DNA from: Ignatzschineria sp.
GTDB taxonomy: Bacteria; Pseudomonadota; Gammaproteobacteria; Cardiobacteriales; Wohlfahrtiimonadaceae
Length of the DNA stretch: 5,757 bases
Reading direction: 5' to 3'
Assembly (NCBI GenBank): GCA_030151245.1
Contig: JASLEF010000195.1
Location: forward strand, 1-5,757
Part shown: piece after piece, positions 1-5,624 of the stretch
Position numbering within the stretch: the first letter of the stretch is position 1
Layout of the letters: the number at the start of each line of letters is the position of its first letter
Notes under the pieces: generated by a model
Seen by the model: the letters and a program-made list of their open reading frames with translations, nothing else
Told to the model about the DNA's origin: nothing
Database searches by the model: none
Translations under genes and position numbers: made by a program

Positions 1-1638
1 GCCAATACGCTCAAAATCGTACTCTTCAAAGAGCGAGAGCGTCAAAAGAATTTTCAATTTATCTTAGATAATGCCAACTTTGCCAATACTCTCGGTTTAA
101 AATGTTATCTCTACAATGCGCAATATCAACAATCTATTCTCAATCTTGCAGAATTTCAAAAATCTTGGGAAAGCAACTTACAACTTCCCGCGGGATGTAA
201 CACTGTTGAAGAGTTTTGGTTAAGAAACAATCAAGATCCGGCAGTGATTATTAAAAAAGTCGATGAGCTGATTCAGGCAGGAAGAACCGCTAAAGCCAAG
301 CAATTACTTGAGGGATTGCCAGAAGATAAACAAGCCTATTATCGCTATTTTATTAATCTTCTCGATAATCCAAGTCAGTTAGTAGAGGTGACAACATTCT
401 ATCCTGAAGGAAAAGCGTTATACGCCAAAGTATTGCAAAAATGGTCCAGTCAGAACTCTCTAAAAGCAGGAAAAGGCTTACAATTTGCAAAGAAAAACAA
501 TCTATTAACAGATAAAGACTACATCTCCTTACGCAATCGTATAGCTGTTTTCCAAGCGGGACGCAATGATGTGGTCGCGCCTCTTGAAAAGATCCTCGCG
601 ATTCCTGCAGATGAACGAGATGATCAAGTCATTCAATGGGGCTTTAGATTAGCGGCAAAGCGTGGAGATTACCCGGTGGCTTTAGCACTACTGACCAATT
701 TATCCGAAGAAGCTCAAAAGGAGGACGTATGGCGCTACTGGTTAGGTCGTACCTATGCCGAAGTGGGAGATCATGAGCAAGCCAAGCATTTCTACGAACT
801 CATTCAAAATGAGCCGACATTCTATGGCTTCTTAGCCGCCGATGCATTGCAACATAATTATGATGCAATCACCAATATCGCCAATGAACCTCGCCCTATT
901 TTGTCGAATGGTCTCAACGCGAGATTCTCTATGGGATTACTGCTTGCAAAGGTTAATGAGGAGTATTTTAGCCGCGTGAAGTGGCGAGAAGCGCTCAATA
1001 ACAGCAGTAAAGAAGATCAAGAAGCTGGTAGTATTGTCGCTTTCGATGAAGGATTCTACAACTTAAGTTTACAAGCAGCAGCTAGAGCTCGCACGGCAGG
1101 TGGGTTGCCCTATCGCTACCCGAGTGCTTATCTGCCTATTATTGAAAAATATAGCGATAACTTTATTACAGAACCGATCGTTCTTGGATTAATTCGTCAA
1201 GAGAGCCTTTTCCACGAAAAAGCAAAATCCGCTGCAAATGCCCACGGCTTAATGCAGCTGCTGATTCCTACAGCGGAAACCATGTCTTCAACATTAGAAG
1301 AGAGTGAGCGCGAATCCCTCTATAATCCTGACGCCAATATTCGTTACGGGGTGACTTATCTGCACTATCTACAAAAGAATGTCGGGAGCTGTATCCCCTA
1401 TATTCTCGCCAGCTATAATGCCGGTCCTCATAATGTGAAGAAATGGCTTCCTAGCGAAGCAGACAGTGATATTGACCTTGCGCTTTGGATTGAAACAATT
1501 CCTTTCTATGAAACGCGAGGATATGTGAAGAATGTTCTCAGTAATGCGGTGATCTATCACATCCTCAATAAAGATCCCAAACGTCTCTCTGAATATCTGA
1601 ATTGTCATATTCCTGAAGAAGAGATCGTTCAACCGTAA
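1..1638 (+). CDS. slt: Soluble lytic murein transglycosylase Slt (Slt70 family), 5' end cut by window edge
   Basis: Periplasmic exo-lytic transglycosylase that cleaves the MurNAc-GlcNAc bond of peptidoglycan and forms 1,6-anhydro-muropeptides. The frame is open from base 1, giving 545 visible residues. E. coli Slt70 has about 645 with its signal peptide, so roughly 100 N-terminal residues, including the signal, lie outside. The GTG at 244 is internal, because homology to the Slt70 superhelical domain starts before it (LPAGCNTVEEFW, about residues 62-73). Residues 1-370 are the alpha-helical doughnut and linker region (for example WRYWLGRTYAEVGDHEQA). The GH23 SLT domain starts near residue 390. 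The catalytic glutamate is in LIRQES (E401, codon at 1201), followed by AHGLMQL, a GVTYLHYL helix and the ASYNAGPHNVKKWL signature. About 144 residues follow the glutamate, close to the E. coli figure. The usual GLMQxMPxTA reads GLMQLLIPTA here. A terminator follows the stop codon, so slt ends its own transcript. Confidence 0.95.
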   Translation, partial: ANTLKIVLFKERERQKNFQFILDNANFANTLGLKCYLYNAQYQQSILNLAEFQKSWESNLQLPAGCNTVEEFWLRNNQDPAVIIKKVDELIQAGRTAKAKQLLEGLPEDKQAYYRYFINLLDNPSQLVEVTTFYPEGKALYAKVLQKWSSQNSLKAGKGLQFAKKNNLLTDKDYISLRNRIAVFQAGRNDVVAPLEKILAIPADERDDQVIQWGFRLAAKRGDYPVALALLTNLSEEAQKEDVWRYWLGRTYAEVGDHEQAKHFYELIQNEPTFYGFLAADALQHNYDAITNIANEPRPILSNGLNARFSMGLLLAKVNEEYFSRVKWREALNNSSKEDQEAGSIVAFDEGFYNLSLQAAARARTAGGLPYRYPSAYLPIIEKYSDNFITEPIVLGLIRQESLFHEKAKSAANAHGLMQLLIPTAETMSSTLEESERESLYNPDANIRYGVTYLHYLQKNVGSCIPYILASYNAGPHNVKKWLPSEADSDIDLALWIETIPFYETRGYVKNVLSNAVIYHILNKDPKRLSEYLNCHIPEEEIVQP

Positions 1639-1663
1639 CCCTTCTCATCACCGTCTTAAAACT

Positions 1664-1699
1664 GTCATCGTATTAATGATACAATACGATGACTTTTTT
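1664..1699 (+). terminator. Rho-independent terminator of slt
   Basis: A perfect 11-bp inverted repeat, GTCATCGTATT at 1664-1674 and AATACGATGAC at 1683-1693, encloses an 8-nt loop and is followed at once by six T residues (1694-1699). It begins 26 bases after the slt stop codon. An ATG at 1676 in the frame of the next gene lies inside this hairpin, which argues against that codon as a start. Confidence 0.9.
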
Positions 1700-1750
1700 A
1701 TTTCACATCTCCCATTCCTCATCTTTGTTAACGAAGAATCAAATTCTAAT

Positions 1751-2296
1751 ATGCTCTATAAATTACTCTTTATCGTTCTTCTATTTTTGGGCTTCTTTCT
1801 CTTCCTTCGCTGGAAGTTTATGCCGAAAAAACCTATCAATGATGATAAGCCGACTCCCGCATCTTGGTATCAGGCGGTTCCAGGTCTCTTTACGCCAGCA
1901 GAACAGCTCTTCCTATCGAACCTAGAGATGGCAATTGAGGGACTTCCTGTCAAGCTCTTTGGAAAAGTCCGAATTGCGGATATTATCAAAGTAAGACCAG
2001 GACTTGAGCGTGCAGATTATTCTGGCGCATTTAGTAAAATTCGCTCAAAACATGTGGATTTTGTGCTCACCCACCCTTTAACAACGGCCCCTTTATTAGT
2101 CATTGAGCTTGATGATAGTTCACATGATCAATATGAACGAAAAGTACGTGATGCCTTTGTCGATGAAGCGATGTATCAAGCGCAGATTCCGATTATGCAT
2201 GTTCCTCTTCGTAAGCGTTATAACGAGCAGAATCTTCGTGCTCAAATTGTCGAAATCTTACGTCAAAATCATGACTACCGTTTTCAAGATATGTAA
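1751..2296 (+). CDS. Membrane-anchored DUF2726 protein, restriction-endonuclease-like core
   Basis: I recognise the DUF2726 family; no specific function is established. From the ATG at 1751 the product is 181 residues. Residues 4-19 are a strongly hydrophobic N-terminal segment (LLFIVLLFLGFF) followed by a basic stretch (RWKFMPKK), predicting a single membrane anchor with the domain probably cytoplasmic. Residues 46-170 are DUF2726: LFTPAEQLFL, VRIADII, HVDFVL (D103), LLVIELDDSSH (E119, D121, H125), then ERKVRDAFVD (R130, K131, D134). The D...ExD-H...R/K..D pattern resembles PD-(D/E)XK and Vsr/DUF559-type folds, with a possible relocated lysine. An upstream in-frame ATG at 1676 would add 25 residues, but it sits in the slt terminator hairpin and would bury the membrane segment, so I chose 1751. 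No strong ribosome binding site is visible. It probably forms a transcription unit with the GIY-YIG gene 16 bp downstream. Nuclease activity is inference. Confidence 0.85.
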   Translation: MLYKLLFIVLLFLGFFLFLRWKFMPKKPINDDKPTPASWYQAVPGLFTPAEQLFLSNLEMAIEGLPVKLFGKVRIADIIKVRPGLERADYSGAFSKIRSKHVDFVLTHPLTTAPLLVIELDDSSHDQYERKVRDAFVDEAMYQAQIPIMHVPLRKRYNEQNLRAQIVEILRQNHDYRFQDM

Positions 2297-2312
2297 TCCC
2301 TAACTTATCACG

Positions 2313-2585
2313 ATGAATGATTCTACAAAGCAGCACTTCTTCTACGTTTTAAAATGTCAGGATAATACCTTTTATGCCGGCTATACCATCGATCTTGATC
2401 GCCGATTACAAGAACATAACGATGGGATAGGCGCTAAATATACTAAGCCGCAAAAACGCAGGCCTGTAGCGATGATCCATCATGAAGCATTTACCACTCG
2501 AAGCGATGCTATGAAGCAAGAATATGCGTTTAAGCAGCTAACACGCAGACAGAAAGAAAGCTATCTAACAGAGAATCACTCATAA
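2313..2585 (+). CDS. Single-domain GIY-YIG protein, UPF0213 (YhbQ/YazA) family
   Basis: A 90-residue GIY-YIG nuclease-fold protein. The GIY equivalent is YVL at residues 11-13 (HFFYVLKC) and the YIG equivalent is YAG at 21-23 (FYAGYT). The DLDRRLQEHN segment carries the candidate catalytic arginine (R30/R31) and H35. AKYTK and RRPV follow, then the conserved glutamate E70 in QEYAFKQLTRRQK. All core residues of the fold appear present and the length is normal for stand-alone members. Members have been linked to DNA cleavage or repair, but the in vivo role and substrate are not settled. The wording of the motifs (FYVLKC, GAKYTK, RRPV) reads more like Gram-positive YazA than E. coli YhbQ; that is my impression and not an alignment. 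The start lies 16 bp after the DUF2726 stop with no clear Shine-Dalgarno sequence, so translational coupling or weak initiation is likely. Confidence 0.9.
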   Translation: MNDSTKQHFFYVLKCQDNTFYAGYTIDLDRRLQEHNDGIGAKYTKPQKRRPVAMIHHEAFTTRSDAMKQEYAFKQLTRRQKESYLTENHS

Positions 2586-3086
2586 TTTCCCTTAGTTTGA
2601 GCACCTCTATGAGGCATCAGCAGATCGCTTTAAGGGCTGTCGAAATCCCTCCCAATCACAACCTATTATCCATAGCTTTATTCTACTTTTAACGGTTTAT
2701 TATAGTTGGGAGTTAAGGGTTCATGATTAAATGTTGAATCGGCAACAAACTCTAAGAATCACGATGATATCGGCTTACACACAAATAATAAAACTGGAAA
2801 ACCCCTTCCTAAGCCGTATCAGCTTTTAAAGAACTTTTAATAAGAGTTAGAATCCAGAATTAGAATCTAAAAAAATGATTTTAAGCCAATATCATGACCA
2901 ATACTTCTTAAGTGATGCCCGATATTAGAGCACTATGCTATCCATAGACGATCCATACTAAGTTCATCTACTCTTTAATCTCTGATTATTCAAGGCCGGT
3001 TCATAATCTTCCAAGAGGTAGTAATTCGAACCAGCCATGATACGTCTCATTATCAGCTGAATAAAGCCTTATCATCACGATGAAAA
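2586..3086. other. Convergent intergenic gap with no recognisable gene
   Basis: This 501-bp stretch lies between the ends of two converging genes. All frames are interrupted often and no recognisable protein fragment, tRNA or rRNA was found. Small structures only are visible: CCCTTA (2589-2594) can pair with TAAGGG (2631-2636) around a small CCTC-TAT-GAGG hairpin, and TTAGAATC occurs twice 13 bp apart (2847-2854, 2860-2867), the second copy within TTAGA-A-TCTAA followed by an A run. A 24-codon minus-strand frame (2964-3038, starting MAGSNYY) is too short to support. I see no canonical terminator for either flanking gene. Confidence 0.6.
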
Positions 3087-3608
3087 TTAACGGTTAAAAC
3101 GAATAGATGCAATGCTTTCTCGAAGTGCTGATTCATACTTTTTAAAATCTTCTTCTACAGAATTAAAATTAAAAATCAATAATTTATTATCTAAAATTGT
3201 CGCCAAAAGAATATTATGAATATCCGTATCGATCGCATTTGAGGCCATTTCAAACATGAGCCATTCTTGCCCATCTAGCGTGATAATTTCATTCTCAATC
3301 CACTCAATTCCTGGGTTAGCACTGTTAAAAGAGTAAGTAAAATGTTCTTTTAAATCAGATAACCCCGCCCCTGCAACATCTGTTTTGTAATCATAAGCAA
3401 TGGTTGTCGAGGCCGTTTCGTTACCAATGGCATAATGGGGTGCATGACTACTAGGCCATTTATAAGCAATGATCTCTTCTGATAACGGTACAAACTCGGC
3501 GGGGCTTTCAAACGTCACCGTCGTTCCTTCTACCGTTACTGTCTTCGCGAACAAAATCGATAGTGACAAGACAAAACCAATAACTACTTTTTGAATAAGA
3601 TGCTTCAT
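3087..3608 (-). CDS. Small exported protein of unknown function, PsbP/DcrB-like appearance
   Basis: I do not recognise a specific family member. The product is 173 residues. Residues 1-21 form a typical Sec signal peptide: basic start (MKHLIQK), hydrophobic core (VVIGFVLSLSILF) and probable cleavage after A21. The mature chain has no cysteine, so it is neither a lipoprotein nor disulfide-bonded. It starts with short beta-strand-like segments (TVTVEGTTVTFESP), followed by SDLKEHFTYSF, then WIENEIITLDGQEWLMFEM, then a strand ending LLIFNFNS, and a C-terminal helix, FKKYESALRESIASIRF. This order (helix, strand with an LDGQ turn, strand, final helix ending in SI-R) resembles the PsbP/Mog1/DcrB-like fold of small periplasmic proteins; this is inference from pattern only. 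The start is supported by a TGAGGA ribosome binding site five bases upstream. It is transcribed alone and divergently from cinA, and its 3' end converges on the GIY-YIG gene. A periplasmic location is likely. Confidence 0.8.
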   Translation of the reverse strand: MKHLIQKVVIGFVLSLSILFAKTVTVEGTTVTFESPAEFVPLSEEIIAYKWPSSHAPHYAIGNETASTTIAYDYKTDVAGAGLSDLKEHFTYSFNSANPGIEWIENEIITLDGQEWLMFEMASNAIDTDIHNILLATILDNKLLIFNFNSVEEDFKKYESALRESIASIRFNR

Positions 3609-3611
3609 AAA

Positions 3612-3617
3612 TCCTCA
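3612..3617 (-). promoter_or_regulatory. Ribosome binding site of the exported-protein gene
   Basis: Read on the minus strand, TGAGGA ends three bases before the ATG, with its AGGA core at usable distance. It fixes the start codon at 3608. Confidence 0.7.
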
Positions 3618-3625
3618 TAAACAAT

Positions 3626-3642
3626 AATGTTTGTCGAACATT
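3626..3642. promoter_or_regulatory. Inverted repeat in leader of the exported-protein gene
   Basis: AATGTT (3626-3631) and AACATT (3637-3642) form a perfect 6-bp dyad around TGTCG, 17-34 bp upstream of the minus-strand start codon. The position would suit an operator or a small leader hairpin. The sequence matches no operator I can name, and in AT-rich DNA a 6-bp dyad can arise by chance. Confidence 0.3.
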
Positions 3643-3662
3643 CAAAAATGGATCTCTATAAA

Positions 3663-3724
3663 CCACTGAGACTATTATTGATTTTGATAATTCTTAAAAA
3701 TCAATGACCTTTTAAAAACAGTGG
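3663..3724. promoter_or_regulatory. Nested inverted repeats in the divergent spacer
   Basis: An outer pair, CCACTG (3663-3668) and CAGTGG (3719-3724), encloses an inner perfect 9-bp dyad, ATTGATTTT (3677-3685) and AAAATCAAT (3697-3705), with an 11-base centre. No T tract follows in either direction, so it is not an ordinary terminator. It lies 55-116 bp upstream of the exported-protein start, where a promoter and operator would be expected. Regulatory role is inference. Confidence 0.4.
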
Positions 3725-3734
3725 GTAATCTCCC

Positions 3735-3900
3735 AATATTCAACAAAACCTAGTGATAACAATAATTTGATTAAATATTAATAAAAAATTAACAACAAAA
3801 CCATAGAAAAACAACAACAAGTTAACACAAAAATCAATATAAAAGAGATAATATGAACCCATTAAAGAAAAGTATAAATCCTTAAAATCATTCCTCACTT
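3735..3900. other. Very AT-rich tract upstream of cinA
   Basis: This stretch is dominated by A runs on the plus strand and is clearly richer in A+T than the coding regions. It contains many AAC/ACAA triplet-like strings (for example AACAACAA) and no convincing gene. A minus-strand frame spanning 3740-3937 (65 codons) encodes mainly F, L, I, N, Y and V, as expected from composition, and has no ribosome binding site. Such tracts can act as UP elements, intrinsically bent DNA or sites for nucleoid proteins such as H-NS; which, if any, is inference. Confidence 0.45.
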
Positions 3901-3910
3901 CCCTAATCAC

Positions 3911-3929
3911 CTGTATTCGAGAATTACAG
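3911..3929. promoter_or_regulatory. Operator-like dyad upstream of cinA
   Basis: CTGTA (3911-3915) and TACAG (3925-3929) form a perfect 5-bp dyad with a 9-base spacer. Inside it ATTC (3915-3918) and GAAT (3921-3924) form a second dyad whose centre is offset by half a base. The site lies about 20 bp upstream of a possible cinA -10 element, overlapping where a -35 would be. It resembles a gammaproteobacterial LexA box (CTGT-N8-ACAG) in its ends, but the spacing here is N11, so I do not call it LexA. Confidence 0.35.
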
Positions 3930-3949
3930 ATATTCATGAACGCTTGTTG

Positions 3950-3955
3950 TAGAAT
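3950..3955 (+). promoter_or_regulatory. cinA: Possible -10 element of the cinA promoter
   Basis: TAGAAT matches the TATAAT consensus at five of six positions and would place the transcription start near 3962, leaving a leader of about 50 bases. No good TTGACA-like hexamer sits 16-18 bp upstream, so the promoter may be weak, activator-dependent or elsewhere in the AT-rich spacer. Confidence 0.3.
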
Positions 3956-4000
3956 AAATAAAGCCTCAATAAAACTATCTATTCAATCTTCATATCAGCG

Positions 4001-4006
4001 AGAGGA
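4001..4006 (+). promoter_or_regulatory. cinA: Ribosome binding site of cinA
   Basis: AGAGGA lies six bases upstream of the ATG at 4013, good Shine-Dalgarno quality and spacing. It supports this start for cinA. Confidence 0.75.
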
Positions 4007-4012
4007 TATCCT

Positions 4013-5230
4013 ATGAAAGCAGAGATTATTGTCAGTGGTTCAGAACTACTTTTAGGTCAATCAATTGATACCAATGGTCCTTGGATTGCTCGAAAGCTTA
4101 GCGAAATAGGTATCGATTGCCACTTTAAATCTACTGTCGGCGATAATCTTTATAATATGGCGGAGACTTTCTCCAAAGCGATGACTCGAGCAGATGTGAT
4201 TCTCTGTACCGGCGGACTGGGCCCGACACAAGATGATATTACGCGTGATGCGTTGGCTAAAGCGCTTCAGATCCCTCTCCTTTATGATGAAACATTAGCA
4301 GAGAGTATTCGTGAAAAGTTTAAAGCTCGTAATCGGGTCATGTCTGATAATAATCTCCGTCAAGCCTATTACCCGAAAGGTGCAGTAATCCTTGATGCTT
4401 TCCCGGGAACCGCCCCCGGAATCTATCTTCAATATCAAGGGAAACATATTTTTCTCATGCCAGGTGTTCCCTCAGAAATGAAGGTCATGATGAAAGATGA
4501 CATCTTGCCTAAACTGGCAAAGCTCCTCCCCAAAATTGAGCAGATCTACACAAAAACGCTACGTTGCTGGGGTAAAGGCGAATCGGATATCTCAGCCTTA
4601 CTGTCCGAAATCAATGATGAGCTTGATCATCTTCCTAATCCCAAGCTCTCCTTTTTAGCCTCCGGCATTGAAGGGATTCAAGTGCGCTTCTCGGCAAAAA
4701 CCGATTCAGAAAATACCGCAATGGCACTTATTGACCCCTTCCTCAAACGCGCCAAAACACTCCTTGGCAACCTCTGCTTTGGAGAAGATCAAGCAAGTAT
4801 GGAAGCAACCGTCGCCAAAATGCTCGATCAAAAAACGTTAACACTAGGCCTTTACGAATCTTTTAGTGAAGGGATGATTGCAACCCGCCTGAATGAAAAA
4901 AGTAATACTCAATATTACTTTAAAGGGGCTTGGATTGAGAGTCGAGAACGTGATCTATCTGTGGAGGCTTATAAAACAAAGCTCTACTACATCCAATCTT
5001 TAAGTCATGCCGATATCGTCATCACGGTTCATGGCGAAGAGATCTCAAAGAATAACCTACAGCTCACTTTACTACTCCAACACCATGACCAACTTCATGA
5101 AAAAACAATGATTATTCCCTACTTTAATCACCAAGCAGCCGTGAGCTTCTCGGTGATTAATCTCCTAAATATGGTACGCCTCTATCTATTAGGTGCATTA
5201 AATGCCGAAGATACAGCAATTTCACCATAA
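4013..5230 (+). CDS. cinA: CinA-like protein: MoCF/COG1058 N-terminal domain plus degenerate PncC-like C-terminal domain
   Basis: A 405-residue two-domain protein of the CinA family (usual length about 400-425). Residues 1-170 are the MoCF_biosynth/COG1058 domain: AEIIVSGSELLLGQ, a DTNGPWIARKL helix, TVGDN, the TGGLGPTQDDITRDAL signature (66-81), FPGTAPG (130-136) and MPGVPSEMK (149-157). COG1058 domains of some bacteria hydrolyse ADP-ribose; molybdopterin work is not expected. The linker domain (about 175-260) includes LRCWGKGESD. The C-terminal domain (about 262-397) aligns in position with PncC/CinA_C, the NMN deamidase, but its ESCTGG signature reads ESFSEG (282-287) and the glycine-rich VTGIAGP loop reads ITVHGEEISKN (337-347). 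Deamidase activity is therefore doubtful, as for E. coli YfaY, which this protein resembles overall. The family name comes from Streptococcus competence; a competence role here is not shown. The gene is monocistronic by its surroundings, with no terminator directly after the stop. Confidence 0.92.
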   Translation: MKAEIIVSGSELLLGQSIDTNGPWIARKLSEIGIDCHFKSTVGDNLYNMAETFSKAMTRADVILCTGGLGPTQDDITRDALAKALQIPLLYDETLAESIREKFKARNRVMSDNNLRQAYYPKGAVILDAFPGTAPGIYLQYQGKHIFLMPGVPSEMKVMMKDDILPKLAKLLPKIEQIYTKTLRCWGKGESDISALLSEINDELDHLPNPKLSFLASGIEGIQVRFSAKTDSENTAMALIDPFLKRAKTLLGNLCFGEDQASMEATVAKMLDQKTLTLGLYESFSEGMIATRLNEKSNTQYYFKGAWIESRERDLSVEAYKTKLYYIQSLSHADIVITVHGEEISKNNLQLTLLLQHHDQLHEKTMIIPYFNHQAAVSFSVINLLNMVRLYLLGALNAEDTAISP

Positions 5231-5274
5231 ACATAAACCACTAAAAGTGAATACTTTACGATAAAACATACTCC

Positions 5275-5352
5275 CATGAGGACTCATCCCGCTAGCACGA
5301 GATTGTAAGAAGCATGCAAGCATTCAACCTCAGTACAAATCAGATTTTAGAC
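5275..5352. repeat. Repeat family A, copy 1
   Basis: First of three degenerate copies downstream of cinA. It opens with ATGAG-GA-CTCAT (5276-5287), a perfect 5-bp dyad. The core, 5285-5325, matches copy 2 at 37 of 41 positions without gaps. It includes GCTAGCACGAGATTGT and GCATGCAAGCATTC, then CCTCAG and an AATCAG-TTTTAGAC tail shared in part with copy 3. Confidence 0.75.
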
Positions 5353-5378
5353 ACCTCAAAAAAAGACATCAGCGCAGC

Positions 5379-5440
5379 CATCCCGCTGGCACGAGATTGT
5401 GATAAGCTTGCAAGCATTCGCCCCAGCCTTGAATCAGCTT
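5379..5440. repeat. Repeat family A, copy 2
   Basis: Core 5379-5419 matches copy 1 at 37 of 41 ungapped positions; the AATCAG-TT tail is also kept (5432-5440). The ATGAG/CTCAT dyad that opens copies 1 and 3 is lost. The family B pair follows directly. A 74-codon minus-strand frame crosses this copy and family B (5340-5564), but its peptide simply mirrors the repeats and it lacks support as a gene. Confidence 0.75.
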
Positions 5441-5470
5441 GAATGATGGCGTTCTTATTTCCCTTACAAG
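5439..5470. repeat. Repeat family B, copy 1 (32 bp)
   Basis: Starts TTGAATGATGGCGTTC and ends CCCTTACAAG. It matches the second copy at 27 of 32 positions. The CTTACAAGTATTC end resembles the CTTGCAAGCATTC core of family A, so the two families seem related or interwoven. Confidence 0.7.
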
Positions 5471-5483
5471 TATTCGATTTAGA

Positions 5484-5515
5484 TTGAATGGTTGCATTCT
5501 TATCTCCCTTGCAAG
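5484..5515. repeat. Repeat family B, copy 2 (32 bp)
   Basis: Starts TTGAATGGTTGCATTC and ends CCCTTGCAAG, 45 bp downstream of copy 1. It is followed by CCGGATAGCACGATTGT (5518-5534), which resembles the CCCGCTAGCACGAGATTGT start of family A and may be a further decayed fragment. Confidence 0.7.
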
Positions 5516-5551
5516 CTGCCGGATAGCACGATTGTGGCACTACCCAAAGCC

Positions 5552-5579
5552 GATGCGCCGGCATAAGGCGCTCTTTTTT
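5552..5579 (+). terminator. Hairpin with T tract inside the repeat cluster, possible terminator
   Basis: GCGCC (5555-5559) pairs with GGCGC (5567-5571) around a 7-base loop; GA upstream can pair with TC downstream past a bulged T, and six T residues follow (5574-5579). It reads as a plus-strand Rho-independent terminator and is the first convincing one after cinA, though more than 300 bp from the stop codon. Confidence 0.45.
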
Positions 5580-5590
5580 GAAAGGAATAT
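5557..5590. repeat. Repeat family C, unit 1 (34 bp)
   Basis: Begins GCCGGCATAAGGCGCTC and ends TTTTTTGAAAGGAATAT. It is directly adjacent to unit 2 with the same length and same 3' half. It contains the right arm and T tract of the hairpin at 5552-5579. Confidence 0.75.
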
Positions 5591-5624
5591 GCCGGCATTG
5601 AGATGCTCTTTTTGAAAGGAATAT
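5591..5624. repeat. Repeat family C, unit 2 (34 bp)
   Basis: Begins GCCGGCATTGAGATGCTC and ends TTTTTGAAAGGAATAT. GCAT (5595-5598) can pair with ATGC (5603-5606) around TGAG before a T tract, a weaker hairpin than in unit 1. The junction with unit 1 forms the 10-bp palindrome ATGCCGGCAT (5589-5598). Confidence 0.75.

Noticed and set aside
1369..1632. 87-codon minus-strand frame within slt
   Set aside because: Lies wholly antisense to the conserved catalytic domain of slt.
1689..2303. Two shorter plus-strand frames overlapping the DUF2726 gene (1689-1925, 2103-2303)
   Set aside because: They overlap conserved DUF2726 coding sequence in other frames and have no recognisable domains.
2589..2636. 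CCCTTA/TAAGGG pairing after the GIY-YIG gene as a terminator
   Set aside because: The loop is over 35 bases and no T tract follows.
2995..3036. GGTTC...GAACC and GGTTCGAA-like strings suggesting a tRNA T arm
   Set aside because: No acceptor stem, D arm or anticodon arm can be placed around it on either strand.
2964..3038. 24-residue minus-strand frame after the exported-protein gene
   Set aside because: Short, weak ribosome binding signal and no recognisable sequence.
3853..3885. 10-codon leader-like frame (MNPLKK...) upstream of cinA
   Set aside because: Too short to distinguish from chance, with only a weak purine-rich sequence upstream and no attenuator structure between it and cinA.
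3740..3937. 65-codon hydrophobic minus-strand frame
   Set aside because: Amino acid content follows the extreme AT composition, no ribosome binding site precedes it, and it lies in the promoter spacer of cinA.
5340..5564. 74-codon minus-strand frame with duplicated CKGxKNAxIQ peptide
   Set aside because: The peptide duplication is a direct result of the family B DNA repeat, no ribosome binding site was seen, and related copies carry stops. Best seen as a by-product of the repeats.
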